Assembly: GCA_963640395.1 (NCBI GenBank)
Contig: CAVHZH010000002.1
Span: 1-52,767, forward strand
Length of the DNA stretch: 52,767 nt
Direction of reading: 5' to 3'
From: W0P33-017 sp963640395
GTDB taxonomy: Bacteria; Bacillota; Clostridia; Lachnospirales; Lachnospiraceae
The notes beneath the pieces were generated by a model that was not told where the DNA came from, did not search any database, and worked only from the letters and a program-made list of their open reading frames with translations. How positions within the stretch are numbered: the stretch's first letter is position 1; each line of letters opens with the position of its first letter. This document shows, piece by piece, positions 8,081-16,029 of the stretch. The position numbers and the translations under genes are program-made.

Positions 8081-9779
8081 AGCGTTCCTCCCTTCCGACC
8101 AGCTCCCTGAAAATGATCTTCAGCTTTCCGTTCTCCATTTTTGAATTTACATAGCGCATCCACTCATCACTCTTTTTTGGATAATCGAGATTCTCCGCAA
8201 AGCTGTGCCAGCGTGTCTCTTTTCGCGCGCCCAGATGTGCGATCACAGACAGACATACGGTCAGCCGCTCCTTTAGCTCATAAATAAACATGAGCTCATG
8301 CATATCGGCCGCGCCCAGATCCTGCGCGAGCTCCATGAGCTGCCGGATCTTTTCCTCTGCGAGCGCTAACTGCTTTTCGTTGAACTGATAATGCGTCGAG
8401 ATACCTCCGGCATAATTGTCCATCACCTTCTGCATCGCCTCTTCCAGCTGCTCCGCTGTAAATAACGGCTGTTTCTGATTCAGATAACGCTCATACTCTG
8501 CAATCTTTTGATCGAGTGCCTGCTGTTCCTGCTCTGCTTGTAGAGTCTGTTGTGCCGCCTCTTTTGCGAGCTGCCCTGCGATATGCTCTGCCGCGATCTC
8601 TCCCTCGACCATCGCCCCGGTCACATATTTCTGCGGACAACCGCCTGCGACATCGCCCGCCGCATACAGTCCGTGGATCGTTGTCTCTCGGTTTGTATCC
8701 ACCCAGTAACCGCTGGCGGTGTGCCCGCCGACGATATACGGCTCCGTGCCCTCGATCTCGACATTCTGCTCACTCGGATCTTTTCCGGATTCGAGCCATT
8801 TTAAGGTCTGGCTCGGAGCCATGTTCAGATAAGCCTTTTTCAGAGACTCATCCTGCTCCGCTGTGATGCCCTCGGTGCGCAGATAACACGGTCCCCTGCC
8901 CTGCAGGTTTTCCATGACCGTTCCGTACACACGCTCCGAAGTCGTCAGCCCGTAATGTGTCTCATAGACTTCGCCTCTGGCATTGACCTGCTTTGCTCCG
9001 ACACCCTGTGCGATCGTTCCGGTCGGTGCGATCGTATCCTTACACCGGAGTGCGATAAAGCGCATCTCAAAGGTCGTCATTTCCGCGCCGCTGTTGATAC
9101 CCATTGCGTAGCCCGCTCCGGTATTAAACGGCGGATACCACATTTTATGTCTGGAAAAACCGGGGTTGTTTGGCCGGTAAAGTCCTGCGGCTCCTCCGGT
9201 CGCACAGAGCACTTTTTTCGCCCGGATTTCATAGGCAATGGGCTCCTCCATCGAAAAACCAAACGCTCCCTGAATGGTATTGTCTGTCACGATATAATCG
9301 GTGATATTGACACGGTTTAAGATCATAATATCCGGCAGCGCTTCGACTGCCTGCGCGAGCAGCGGCTTCATGTTCTCTCCGTTGATCTTGATATTCCGGT
9401 TGCCTCTGGCAACATATTTTCCGTTTTCGTCCTTTAAGATCACCAGCCCGAGCCGCTCCATCCGCTCTGTCACGCGGTTTAAGCCCTCCGACATCGTGAG
9501 CAGCAGATCCTCCCGCACGATGCCGCCCGCATCACGCTTTGCATAGTTTACATAATCTTCCGGCTTCTGACCGTCCACAATGTAGGCGTTGATCGCGTTC
9601 ACACCCGCCGCCAGACAGCCGCTACGCTTGATATTCGCTTTCTCTGCGATCACGATGGAGCAGTCGGAATGCTCCCGGAGTGTAAGTGCTGCGTAGCAGC
9701 CGGCTGTACCGCCGCCGATGATCAGCACATCGGTGTGCAGGATTTGCTTTTCCCGTATATGTACCAAATTTGTCTGCAT
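8064..9779 (-). CDS. aprA: APS reductase alpha-type flavoprotein
   Basis: FAD protein of the fumarate reductase/AprA superfamily, about 570 residues. The FAD loop is VLIIGGGTAGCYAAL near the N-terminus, and GLYAAGDVAGG closes the FAD domain. With AprB it would reduce APS directly to sulfite and AMP. Its place between the sulfate importer and ATP sulfurylase supports this over fumarate reductase. No qmo genes are present, so the use is assimilatory, not respiratory (inference). I start at 9779, where GGAGG lies five bases upstream; an ATG at 9791 is the alternative. Confidence 0.88.
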   Translation of the reverse strand: MQTNLVHIREKQILHTDVLIIGGGTAGCYAALTLREHSDCSIVIAEKANIKRSGCLAAGVNAINAYIVDGQKPEDYVNYAKRDAGGIVREDLLLTMSEGLNRVTERMERLGLVILKDENGKYVARGNRNIKINGENMKPLLAQAVEALPDIMILNRVNITDYIVTDNTIQGAFGFSMEEPIAYEIRAKKVLCATGGAAGLYRPNNPGFSRHKMWYPPFNTGAGYAMGINSGAEMTTFEMRFIALRCKDTIAPTGTIAQGVGAKQVNARGEVYETHYGLTTSERVYGTVMENLQGRGPCYLRTEGITAEQDESLKKAYLNMAPSQTLKWLESGKDPSEQNVEIEGTEPYIVGGHTASGYWVDTNRETTIHGLYAAGDVAGGCPQKYVTGAMVEGEIAAEHIAGQLAKEAAQQTLQAEQEQQALDQKIAEYERYLNQKQPLFTAEQLEEAMQKVMDNYAGGISTHYQFNEKQLALAEEKIRQLMELAQDLGAADMHELMFIYELKERLTVCLSVIAHLGARKETRWHSFAENLDYPKKSDEWMRYVNSKMENGKLKIIFRELVGREERYEHRD

Positions 9780-9794
9780 AACTTCCTCCATTGA

Positions 9795-10856
9795 TTAGAT
9801 GTAAAATACATCCTGCTCCTGCATCGCCTGATTTTCCATCAGATACGTCTGCTCATTGTCAAAAATATATAGCCGGTAAATCAGCACATGTACGGTCTCA
9901 CCGACCGAGATCAGATCCTTTTCGAGTGACCGCTCCCCGACGATACGGATGCCGTTGATATCGACCGTCACATCCATGCGGTTGCCGCGGAACATGACAT
10001 CTGTCACGACTCCGGTCTCTGCAGCACTCACGTACTGATTGAGCTTTCCGCTCTTTGAGATTTTGACAAATTCCGGCCGGATCACCGCCCGGTCAGCGCC
10101 TTCGATCCGGTCAAAGCCCCTCAGTTTGTCGTATTCCTCCACAACGGAGGAGCGTCCGATAAACTGTGCCACAAACGGTGTCGCCGGTGCTTTATAAATG
10201 TCAAACGGTGTACCCATCTGCTCGATCCTGCCGTGGTTTGTGATGATGATCTCATCTGCCACTTCGACTGCCTCGTCCTGATCGTGTGTGACGAAAATAC
10301 TCGTGATACCCAGCTTTTCAACCATCTCCTTGAGCCAGCTGCGCAGCTCTGTGCGCACCTTTGCATCGATCGCAGCGAACGGCTCATCCAACAGCAATAC
10401 CTGCGGATTCGGTGCGAGTGCCCGCGCGAATGCGACACGCTGGCGCTGTCCGCCGGAGAGCTGATTGGGGTATCTTTTTTCCATGCCGGAGAGCCCGGTC
10501 AGCTCCAGCAGCGCCATCACCCGCTCCCTGATCTGTGCTTTCGGCAGCTTTTGCAGCTCGAGTCCGAAAGCGACGTTGTCAAAGACGGTCATATACCGGA
10601 ACAATGCATAATTCTGGAATACGAAGCCGATGCCGCGCTTTGCCGCGGGAATGTCATTCATGCGCTGTCCATCGATGTAGATGTCACCGGCATTAGGTGT
10701 TTCGAGTCCTGCGATCATGCGCAGCAGCGTTGTTTTGCCGCTGCCCGATGGACCGAGCAGCGCGACCAGCCGTCCCTTTTCCACGCCAAAGCTCACATTG
10801 TCCGATGCGAGGAAATCACCGTATTGCTTATAGATATTTTTCATTTCAACGTACAT
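9795..10856 (-). CDS. cysA: Sulfate/thiosulfate ABC importer, ATP-binding subunit
   Basis: ABC ATPase of 353 residues. Walker A is GPSGSGKTT, the signature is LSGGQRQRVAFARAL, and Walker B is VLLLDEPFAAID, followed by the switch histidine in FVTHDQDEAVEVADE. The C-terminal third is a TOBE-like regulatory domain. The start overlaps the end of cysW by 11 bases. With CysT, CysW and the binding lipoprotein it forms the importer that supplies the operon with sulfate. Confidence 0.95.
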   Translation of the reverse strand: MYVEMKNIYKQYGDFLASDNVSFGVEKGRLVALLGPSGSGKTTLLRMIAGLETPNAGDIYIDGQRMNDIPAAKRGIGFVFQNYALFRYMTVFDNVAFGLELQKLPKAQIRERVMALLELTGLSGMEKRYPNQLSGGQRQRVAFARALAPNPQVLLLDEPFAAIDAKVRTELRSWLKEMVEKLGITSIFVTHDQDEAVEVADEIIITNHGRIEQMGTPFDIYKAPATPFVAQFIGRSSVVEEYDKLRGFDRIEGADRAVIRPEFVKISKSGKLNQYVSAAETGVVTDVMFRGNRMDVTVDINGIRIVGERSLEKDLISVGETVHVLIYRLYIFDNEQTYLMENQAMQEQDVFYI

Positions 10857-11715
10857 CTTTTGTCTCCCTCGCCTGATCCCTGTGTTCTAAAATATTTCTG
10901 GCAAATAAAATGATGACTGCCAGAATCACCAGTATGGATGATACTGCAAATGCTGCCGTGATCGATGTATCGGTGCCCGACATGTACAGCGCATCGATCT
11001 CCAGCGGCAGTGTGAATGTCTCGCCGCGCGTCTTGGACAACGCATTGACCGCGCCGAATTCGCCGAGCGCGCGCGCCGTACAGAGGATGATACCGTAGAT
11101 CAGCCCCCACTTCATCTGTGGAAGTGTGATCCGCCGGAAAATCGTAAAGCCTCCCGCACCCATGAGTGCAGCCGCTTCCTCCTCGTCCTTTCCCTGCGTG
11201 TTGAGCACCGGGATGAGCTCCCTTGACACAAACGGGAAGGTGACGAATACGGTCGCCAGCACAACGCCAGGCACCGCGAAGGTGATGCGGATGTCCGTGC
11301 CAAACTGCTGGTTGAATGCCCGGATCACCGGATAAAACCATCCGAGCCTGCCAAATGTCATCAGATATGCCAGACCGACAATGACCGGTGAGATAGAAAA
11401 CGGGATATCGATCAGTGTCGCGAGTACCTGTTTTCCCTTGAAGCTGAACTTCGTGAGCAGCCATGCGGCACAGATGCCGAAAAATGTGTTGACCACGACA
11501 GCGATCACGGTCGCCAGTATTGTGACAAACAGGGCGCTGCGCACATACTCGGTAGTGACTGCCTGTATATAGAACCTCCAGCCCTCACTCAGCGCATTCA
11601 CGAGCACTGCCGCGAGCGGCACGACTAACATCACAGCGATGAACAGTACGGATACCGTGATCAATATATATTTTGTGCGACGCTTACTGCGCTCTAATAA
11701 TTCCTGTTCGCTCAT
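10846..11715 (-). CDS. cysW: Sulfate ABC importer permease CysW
   Basis: Integral membrane permease of about 289 residues, with a first membrane helix YILITVSVLFIAVMLVVPLA and the cytoplasmic EAA-type loop EEEAAALMGAGGFTIFRRIT that docks on the ATPase. The start at 11715 (MSEQELLERSKRRTK) follows AAGGAAAGGG; the open frame runs further upstream but without a ribosome site. It pairs with CysT to form the channel. An imperfect intergenic hairpin (ATAAC..ATGGC / GCCAT..GTTAT) lies before it at about 11797-11842. Confidence 0.93.
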   Translation of the reverse strand: MSEQELLERSKRRTKYILITVSVLFIAVMLVVPLAAVLVNALSEGWRFYIQAVTTEYVRSALFVTILATVIAVVVNTFFGICAAWLLTKFSFKGKQVLATLIDIPFSISPVIVGLAYLMTFGRLGWFYPVIRAFNQQFGTDIRITFAVPGVVLATVFVTFPFVSRELIPVLNTQGKDEEEAAALMGAGGFTIFRRITLPQMKWGLIYGIILCTARALGEFGAVNALSKTRGETFTLPLEIDALYMSGTDTSITAAFAVSSILVILAVIILFARNILEHRDQARETKDVR

Positions 11716-11846
11716 CGGTATCGCCCTTTCCTTATTTATAGTGGTTGCGAAACTACTTATGTGGTGTCTCGAGACATGTGCGTGCATGACCAAAAACATA
11801 ACCTATGGCCACTGTGATTGCCGCCATCCCGGTGTTATGCACTTTC

Positions 11847-12719
11847 TCACAGCAAATTCGTCCTTGCCGACTGCTTTGCCTGCACGATATTCACAAACAA
11901 CAGCAACAAAAACGAGATAACCAGCATCACGAGCGCGATCGCTGTCGCACTTGCATAATCGATATAGCTGAGCTTCTGCATGATCACGTAGGAGATCACC
12001 TGCGTCCGGTCTTTCGCACTGTTTCCGGAAATGTAGATCACACTGCCGTACTCCCCGATGCCTCTGGCAAACGCCAGCCCAAACCCGGTCAGCAACGCGG
12101 GGCGCAGCTCCGGCAGGATGACCGAAAAAAATGTTTTTTTCGGGCTCGCACCGAGCATGTATGCCGCCTCCTCATACTGGCTGTCCATCTTCTCTAATAC
12201 CGGCTGTACCGCACGCACCACAAACGGAATCCCGATAAAGACCAGCGCCACGACCAGTCCGAGCCGCGTGTAAGCCACGCGGATGCCGCATTTTGCCAGC
12301 AGCCTTCCGAACCATCCGTTTTCCGAGTAGAGCTTGGAGAGCGTGATGCCCGCGACCGCTGTCGGCAGTGCGAACGGCAATTCGATAAATCCATCCAGAA
12401 TCCGTTTCCCCGGGAACTCATATTTGACGAGCACCCATGCGAGGATCAGCCCAAAGATCACATTGACCACTGCTGCCAGAAACGAACAACTGATGCTCGT
12501 CCAGAAGGCATTCCGCACATTCGGCTTCCAGATCAGGCTGAAAAACTCACGCGGCGAGATCTGTAGGGTTCGCACGAGCACCGATGCCAGCGGAATGAGG
12601 ACGATCAGCGATAGCATCGTGATGACCACGCCGAGCGTACATCCAAAGCCCGGTATGACATGCGGCTTCTTATGCGTCTGCATATTTTTTTGTTTTTCTG
12701 GTTGTGTTTGTTTATTCAT
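11847..12719 (-). CDS. cysT: Sulfate ABC importer permease CysT (CysU)
   Basis: Partner permease of CysW, about 290 residues, with helix VVITMLSLIVLIPLASVLV near the N-terminus and the EAA loop EEAAYMLGASPKKTFFSVIL. The start is uncertain: no good ribosome site precedes the ATGs at 12725, 12719 or 12683, and the upstream part of the frame falls in a family A repeat. I use 12719. The repeat between the binding-protein gene and this one may have separated it from its original leader, so translation could be weaker or depend on RNA structure (inference). Confidence 0.9.
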   Translation of the reverse strand: MNKQTQPEKQKNMQTHKKPHVIPGFGCTLGVVITMLSLIVLIPLASVLVRTLQISPREFFSLIWKPNVRNAFWTSISCSFLAAVVNVIFGLILAWVLVKYEFPGKRILDGFIELPFALPTAVAGITLSKLYSENGWFGRLLAKCGIRVAYTRLGLVVALVFIGIPFVVRAVQPVLEKMDSQYEEAAYMLGASPKKTFFSVILPELRPALLTGFGLAFARGIGEYGSVIYISGNSAKDRTQVISYVIMQKLSYIDYASATAIALVMLVISFLLLLFVNIVQAKQSARTNLL

Positions 12720-12734
12720 ACGCATAATTTTATT

Positions 12735-12860
12735 TAACGAAATGCTGATCAAATCAGCATTTTCTCAGAAACCTCCGGTGGATCGCACGGATTTGCAAAA
12801 GAGTTTGCTGTTTCACAGCGCAAATCCGGCGTGGGAAACGCTTTAATCAGCGTTTCCTTA
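12735..12860 (+). repeat. Family A inverted-repeat element, full length
   Basis: About 126 bp with hairpins at both ends (AAATGCTGATC..ATCAGCATTT and GGAAACGCT..AGCGTTTCC) and an inner stem CGGATTTGC/GCAAATCCG around the small hairpin. It sits between the sulfate-binding protein gene and cysT, ending four bases from the stop codon of the former. Confidence 0.85.
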
Positions 12861-12864
12861 ATAC

Positions 12865-13905
12865 TTAATATTCATAAATCTGATCGAACTGTGCCCCATC
12901 CTCAAAATAATGGCTGTACGCTTCATCCCAGCCGCCAAAATCATCGATCGTCCACAGCTCCATCGTCAGATCGTAGGTGTCTGAAAACTCCTGTAAAATC
13001 TGTTCATTCGCCGGTCGGTAGCCGCTCTCGCCGATGAGCCGCTGTGCCTTGTCGCTGTAGAGATATTGCAGATATTCATGGCTGAGCTGTTCCGTGCCGT
13101 TCGCCCTTGCATTGTCATCGACGACTGCCACACTCGGCTGCGCCAGAATGCTGACCGACGGATTGATAATCTCATATTCTCCCGGATAGGATTCCATCGT
13201 CGTGAGCGCTTCATTTTCCCACGCGATAAGCACATCTCCCTTGCCGTTTTCCACAAACGTTGTCGTCGATCCGCGTGCGCCCGAATCCATAACCGACACA
13301 TTTGCATACAGTTTCCGCAAAAAATCCATCTGTGCGATTTCTGTGTCATAATGCGTTTTCGCATATGCGAGCGCTGCCAGATAGTTCCAGCAGGCGCCGC
13401 CGCTGCTCTTTGGATCGGGTGTGATCACATCCACGCCATCAGCGGTCAGATCGTCCCAGTCTGTGATCTGCTTCGGATTACCCGCACGCACGAGAAATAC
13501 GATCGTCGAGGTGTACGGGGCGGAATCCTGCTCAAACTCATCGATCCAGCCCTCATCGATCAGCCCGGTGCGCTCAATCAGTGTGATGTCGTGCTCCAGT
13601 GCGAGTGTGACCACATCGGCATTGCAACCCTCGACGACTGACCGTGCCTGTGCCCCGGAGCCTCCGTGCGACTGGATCACATTGACGTTCTCTCCGTAGG
13701 TGTCCTGATAATAGCTCTCAAACAGCTCGTTGTATTTCTCATAAAATTCCCGCGTCGGATCGTAGGATACATTGGTGATCGTCAGACCATCCGCCGTCCT
13801 TCCGCATCCCGCAAGGCTCATAAGCAGCACCGCAAGCAGCGCTGCGCATTGCTTTCTTTTTTTCCTTTGTCTGCCCGCTTTCCACGGCTTACCTGTGTTT
13901 CGCAT
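12865..13905 (-). CDS. Sulfate/thiosulfate-binding lipoprotein
   Basis: Extracytoplasmic solute-binding protein of 346 residues. A basic N-terminus (RQRKKRK) and the hydrophobic stretch AALLAVLLMSLAGC give a lipobox with Cys34, so it is anchored to the outer face of the membrane. Motifs such as SHGGSGAQARSV, ALEHDI and SSGGACWNYLAALAYA match the Sbp/CysP family. It delivers sulfate or thiosulfate to CysTWA; the ligand cannot be chosen from sequence alone. It lies about 30 bases below cysK. Confidence 0.93.
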   Translation of the reverse strand: MRNTGKPWKAGRQRKKRKQCAALLAVLLMSLAGCGRTADGLTITNVSYDPTREFYEKYNELFESYYQDTYGENVNVIQSHGGSGAQARSVVEGCNADVVTLALEHDITLIERTGLIDEGWIDEFEQDSAPYTSTIVFLVRAGNPKQITDWDDLTADGVDVITPDPKSSGGACWNYLAALAYAKTHYDTEIAQMDFLRKLYANVSVMDSGARGSTTTFVENGKGDVLIAWENEALTTMESYPGEYEIINPSVSILAQPSVAVVDDNARANGTEQLSHEYLQYLYSDKAQRLIGESGYRPANEQILQEFSDTYDLTMELWTIDDFGGWDEAYSHYFEDGAQFDQIYEY

Positions 13906-13934
13906 GACCCATCCTGCCTTTTATCCCGGCAGGC

Positions 13935-14873
13935 TTATTCGTCTACCGTAAATAAGGAGGTAGATAAGTATCTCTCTCCGGTATCGGGAAGCAGTACCAC
14001 GATGTTTTTGCCTGCATTTTCCGGTCTTTTTGCCAGCTCTGTCGCTGCCGCAAGTGCAGCTCCGGCGGAGATACCGACGAGCAAGCCGTCTGTCCGTGCA
14101 ATATGTCTGGATGTCTCAAATGCGGTATCGTTTTCTACCCTGATGATCTCATCCAACAAGTCCATGTCGAGCACCTCGGGGACAAATCCGGCTCCGATTC
14201 CCTGAATCTTGTGAGGTCCGGGCTTTCCGCCTGAGAGTACCGGTGAGCTCGCAGGCTCTACGGCTACGACCTTGACAGCCGGATTTTTTTCTTTCAAGCC
14301 CTGTCCGGTTCCTGTGACCGTTCCGCCGGTTCCGACTGCTGATACAAAAATATCTACCGCACCGTCTGTGTCGTTCCAGATCTCCTGTGCAGTCGTTTTT
14401 TTATGGATAGCGGGATTCGCCTGATTCTCAAACTGCTGCGGGATAAATGCGTTTCCGTATTCCTCCTTGAGCTGCTCAGCCTTTGCGATCGCGCCCTTCA
14501 TGCCCTCGCGTCCCGGTGTCAGCACGATCTGTGCGCCGAGCGCTGATACGATCTTGCGCCGCTCCACGCTCATCGTGTCCGGCATCGTCAGGATCAGGTG
14601 CAACCCCTTTGCCGCTGTGACAAATGCGAGTCCGATACCTGTATTTCCGCTCGTAGGCTCGATAATCACGGTGTCCTGATTGATCTTTCCGTCTGCGATC
14701 CCCTGCTCGATCATCGCAAATGCAACTCTGTCCTTGACACTTCCCAGCGGATTGAAGTATTCTAGCTTTGCGATGATTTTCGCTTCGAGCTTCTGCTCCT
14801 TTTCATAATTTGTCAGCTCCAGTAACGGAGTGTTTCCGATCAGCTCGGTCAGTTGTTTTGCAATCTTTGACAT
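13935..14873 (-). CDS. cysK: Cysteine synthase A (O-acetylserine sulfhydrylase)
   Basis: PLP enzyme of 312 residues that makes cysteine from O-acetylserine and sulfide. The PLP lysine lies in NPLGSVKDRVA, the substrate loop is EPTSGNTGIGLA, and the phosphate-binding glycine loop is VGTGGTVTG; GISAGAALAA near the C-terminus is also typical. The ATG at 14873 has GGTGG upstream; a GTG at 14882 is less likely. It is the first gene after the operon promoter, so the cysteine branch is expressed together with sulfate uptake and homocysteine synthesis. Confidence 0.96.
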   Translation of the reverse strand: MSKIAKQLTELIGNTPLLELTNYEKEQKLEAKIIAKLEYFNPLGSVKDRVAFAMIEQGIADGKINQDTVIIEPTSGNTGIGLAFVTAAKGLHLILTMPDTMSVERRKIVSALGAQIVLTPGREGMKGAIAKAEQLKEEYGNAFIPQQFENQANPAIHKKTTAQEIWNDTDGAVDIFVSAVGTGGTVTGTGQGLKEKNPAVKVVAVEPASSPVLSGGKPGPHKIQGIGAGFVPEVLDMDLLDEIIRVENDTAFETSRHIARTDGLLVGISAGAALAAATELAKRPENAGKNIVVLLPDTGERYLSTSLFTVDE

Positions 14874-14977
14874 ATGAACCACCTTTCCATCCTTATCTTA
14901 TGATGATGTTTGTTTGATCTACTGTTTTTGTTCTTTTCCTACTATGCATATAAGAATTATATAATTTAACTGTTCCG

Positions 14978-15006
14978 ATCATACCACTCTATTCCTATCA
15001 GGTCAA
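14978..15006 (-). promoter_or_regulatory. Promoter of the sulfur operon with an overlapping dyad
   Basis: On the minus strand TTGACC (15001-15006) and TATGAT (14978-14983) are 17 bases apart. A dyad ATTCCTAT-7-ATAGGATT (14991-15013 on the plus strand) covers the -35 box. A repressor there would block the whole operon; an Rrf2/CymR-type cysteine regulator is the natural guess but no regulator gene is in the window. Confidence 0.8.
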
Positions 15007-15035
15007 TAGGATTTTGAAAAAAATTATCTTTTTTG

Positions 15036-15063
15036 TTGACAAACCAGCTTTTCAATTTATAAT
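15036..15063 (+). promoter_or_regulatory. Promoter of the DUF1275 gene
   Basis: Exact consensus boxes TTGACA (15036-15041) and TATAAT (15058-15063) with a 16-base spacer, about 60 bases before the start codon and divergent from the sulfur operon promoter. Confidence 0.8.
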
Positions 15064-15123
15064 GTTTTTTGGGTCTTTTGCGTACCAACGTTTATAGATA
15101 ATAACGAAAGAACAGAGATCAAT

Positions 15124-15825
15124 ATGATGACTTTATCAAAACTACATTTCCATTCCAGCAGGCAAATGTCCGAGTCTTTAGTAATTGCCGCTCTACTGTC
15201 CATTTCAGGCGGATTGCAGGACGTATATACATACATTGCGCGTGACCATGTCTTTGCCAACGCACAGACCGGAAATATTGTCCTGCTCAGCACCAATATC
15301 TGCGGGCGCAACTGGTCAAGTGTGCTCCACTACGCGATCCCGGTTTTGTTTTTTATGCTGGGTGTTGCCGCGACCATTCTGGTTCGGCAGACCTTTCAGA
15401 ACCTGCAGCGTTTTCACTGGCGGCAGATCGTAGTATTCATTGAAATCCTGCTGCTGTTTGCAGTCGGCTTTCTGCCGGAGCAGTTCAACCTGCCCGCCAA
15501 TGCGCTCGTCTCCTTTTCCTGCGCCATGCAGGTGCAGGCATTCCGCAAGGTAAACAGCTACGCATATGCAAGCACCATGTGTATCGGCAACATGCGAAGC
15601 GGCGTAGATGCATTCTGTGACTATACACAGACACATGATATCCGTACTTTATATAAATCCTTCCACTATTTCGGTGTGATTCTGCTGTTTGCCTGTGGTG
15701 CCGCCATCGGAAGCAGTCTGATCCCGCGTCTTGGAATGCATACGATCTGGATCTCCTGTGCGCTGCTGCTCATCTGCTTTGTGATCATGTTTATTCAGGA
15801 GGAGGAAGATGAGCACTCCCACTAA
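15124..15825 (+). CDS. DUF1275 (YoaK-type) membrane protein
   Basis: Predicted multi-pass membrane protein of 233 residues. The family mark is visible near the N-terminus: SGGLQDVYTYIARDHVFANAQTGN without a signal peptide, followed by several hydrophobic helices (for example AIPVLFFMLGVAATILV and TIWISCALLLICFVIMFI). The biochemical role of DUF1275 proteins is not established; a transport role is often suggested. The ribosome site is weak. The stop codon TAA is the first three bases of a family A repeat. Confidence 0.85.
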   Translation: MMTLSKLHFHSSRQMSESLVIAALLSISGGLQDVYTYIARDHVFANAQTGNIVLLSTNICGRNWSSVLHYAIPVLFFMLGVAATILVRQTFQNLQRFHWRQIVVFIEILLLFAVGFLPEQFNLPANALVSFSCAMQVQAFRKVNSYAYASTMCIGNMRSGVDAFCDYTQTHDIRTLYKSFHYFGVILLFACGAAIGSSLIPRLGMHTIWISCALLLICFVIMFIQEEEDEHSH

Positions 15826-15948
15826 GGAAATGCTGATTAAATCAGCATTTCCTTAGCAGCCTCCGGTGGATCGCACGGATTTGCATGGGAAATTGCTGCT
15901 TCGCAGCGCAAATCCGGCGCGGGAAACGCTTTAATCAGCGTTTCCCTA
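15823..15948 (+). repeat. Family A inverted-repeat element, full length
   Basis: Best-preserved copy, 126 bp: outer hairpin GGAAATGCTGATT..AATCAGCATTTCC, then CCTCCGGTGGATCGCACGG, an inner stem ATTTGC/GCAAAT with the loop hairpin GCTGCTTCGCAGC, and the closing hairpin GGGAAACGCT..AGCGTTTCCC. The two ends are also inverted copies of each other. It begins at the stop codon of the DUF1275 gene. Confidence 0.9.
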
Positions 15949-15984
15949 TTTTTTCAACTCAGTATAGCCAAGCCGCCATATTTG

Positions 15985-15993
15985 TGCTAAAAT
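15985..15993 (+). promoter_or_regulatory. Extended -10 promoter element before the MATE gene
   Basis: TGC followed by TAAAAT (15988-15993), about 35 bases before the start codon; no convincing -35 box. Confidence 0.4.
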
Positions 15994-16029
15994 GGCTGCT
16001 GGTAATTCATACTGAGGAGGAAATAATAC

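Noticed and set aside
8064..9779. Fumarate reductase or aspartate oxidase instead of AprA
   Set aside because: The ferredoxin partner of AprB type and placement between sulfate importer and ATP sulfurylase favour APS reductase.
12334..12846. Plus-strand frame of 170 codons antisense to cysT
   Set aside because: Shadow of the GC-rich third positions of cysT running into a repeat; no ribosome site or family.
14874..14977. SAM or cysteine T-box riboswitch in the cysK leader
   Set aside because: The leader is about 100 bases, AT-rich, without the stems, T-box sequence or terminator needed.
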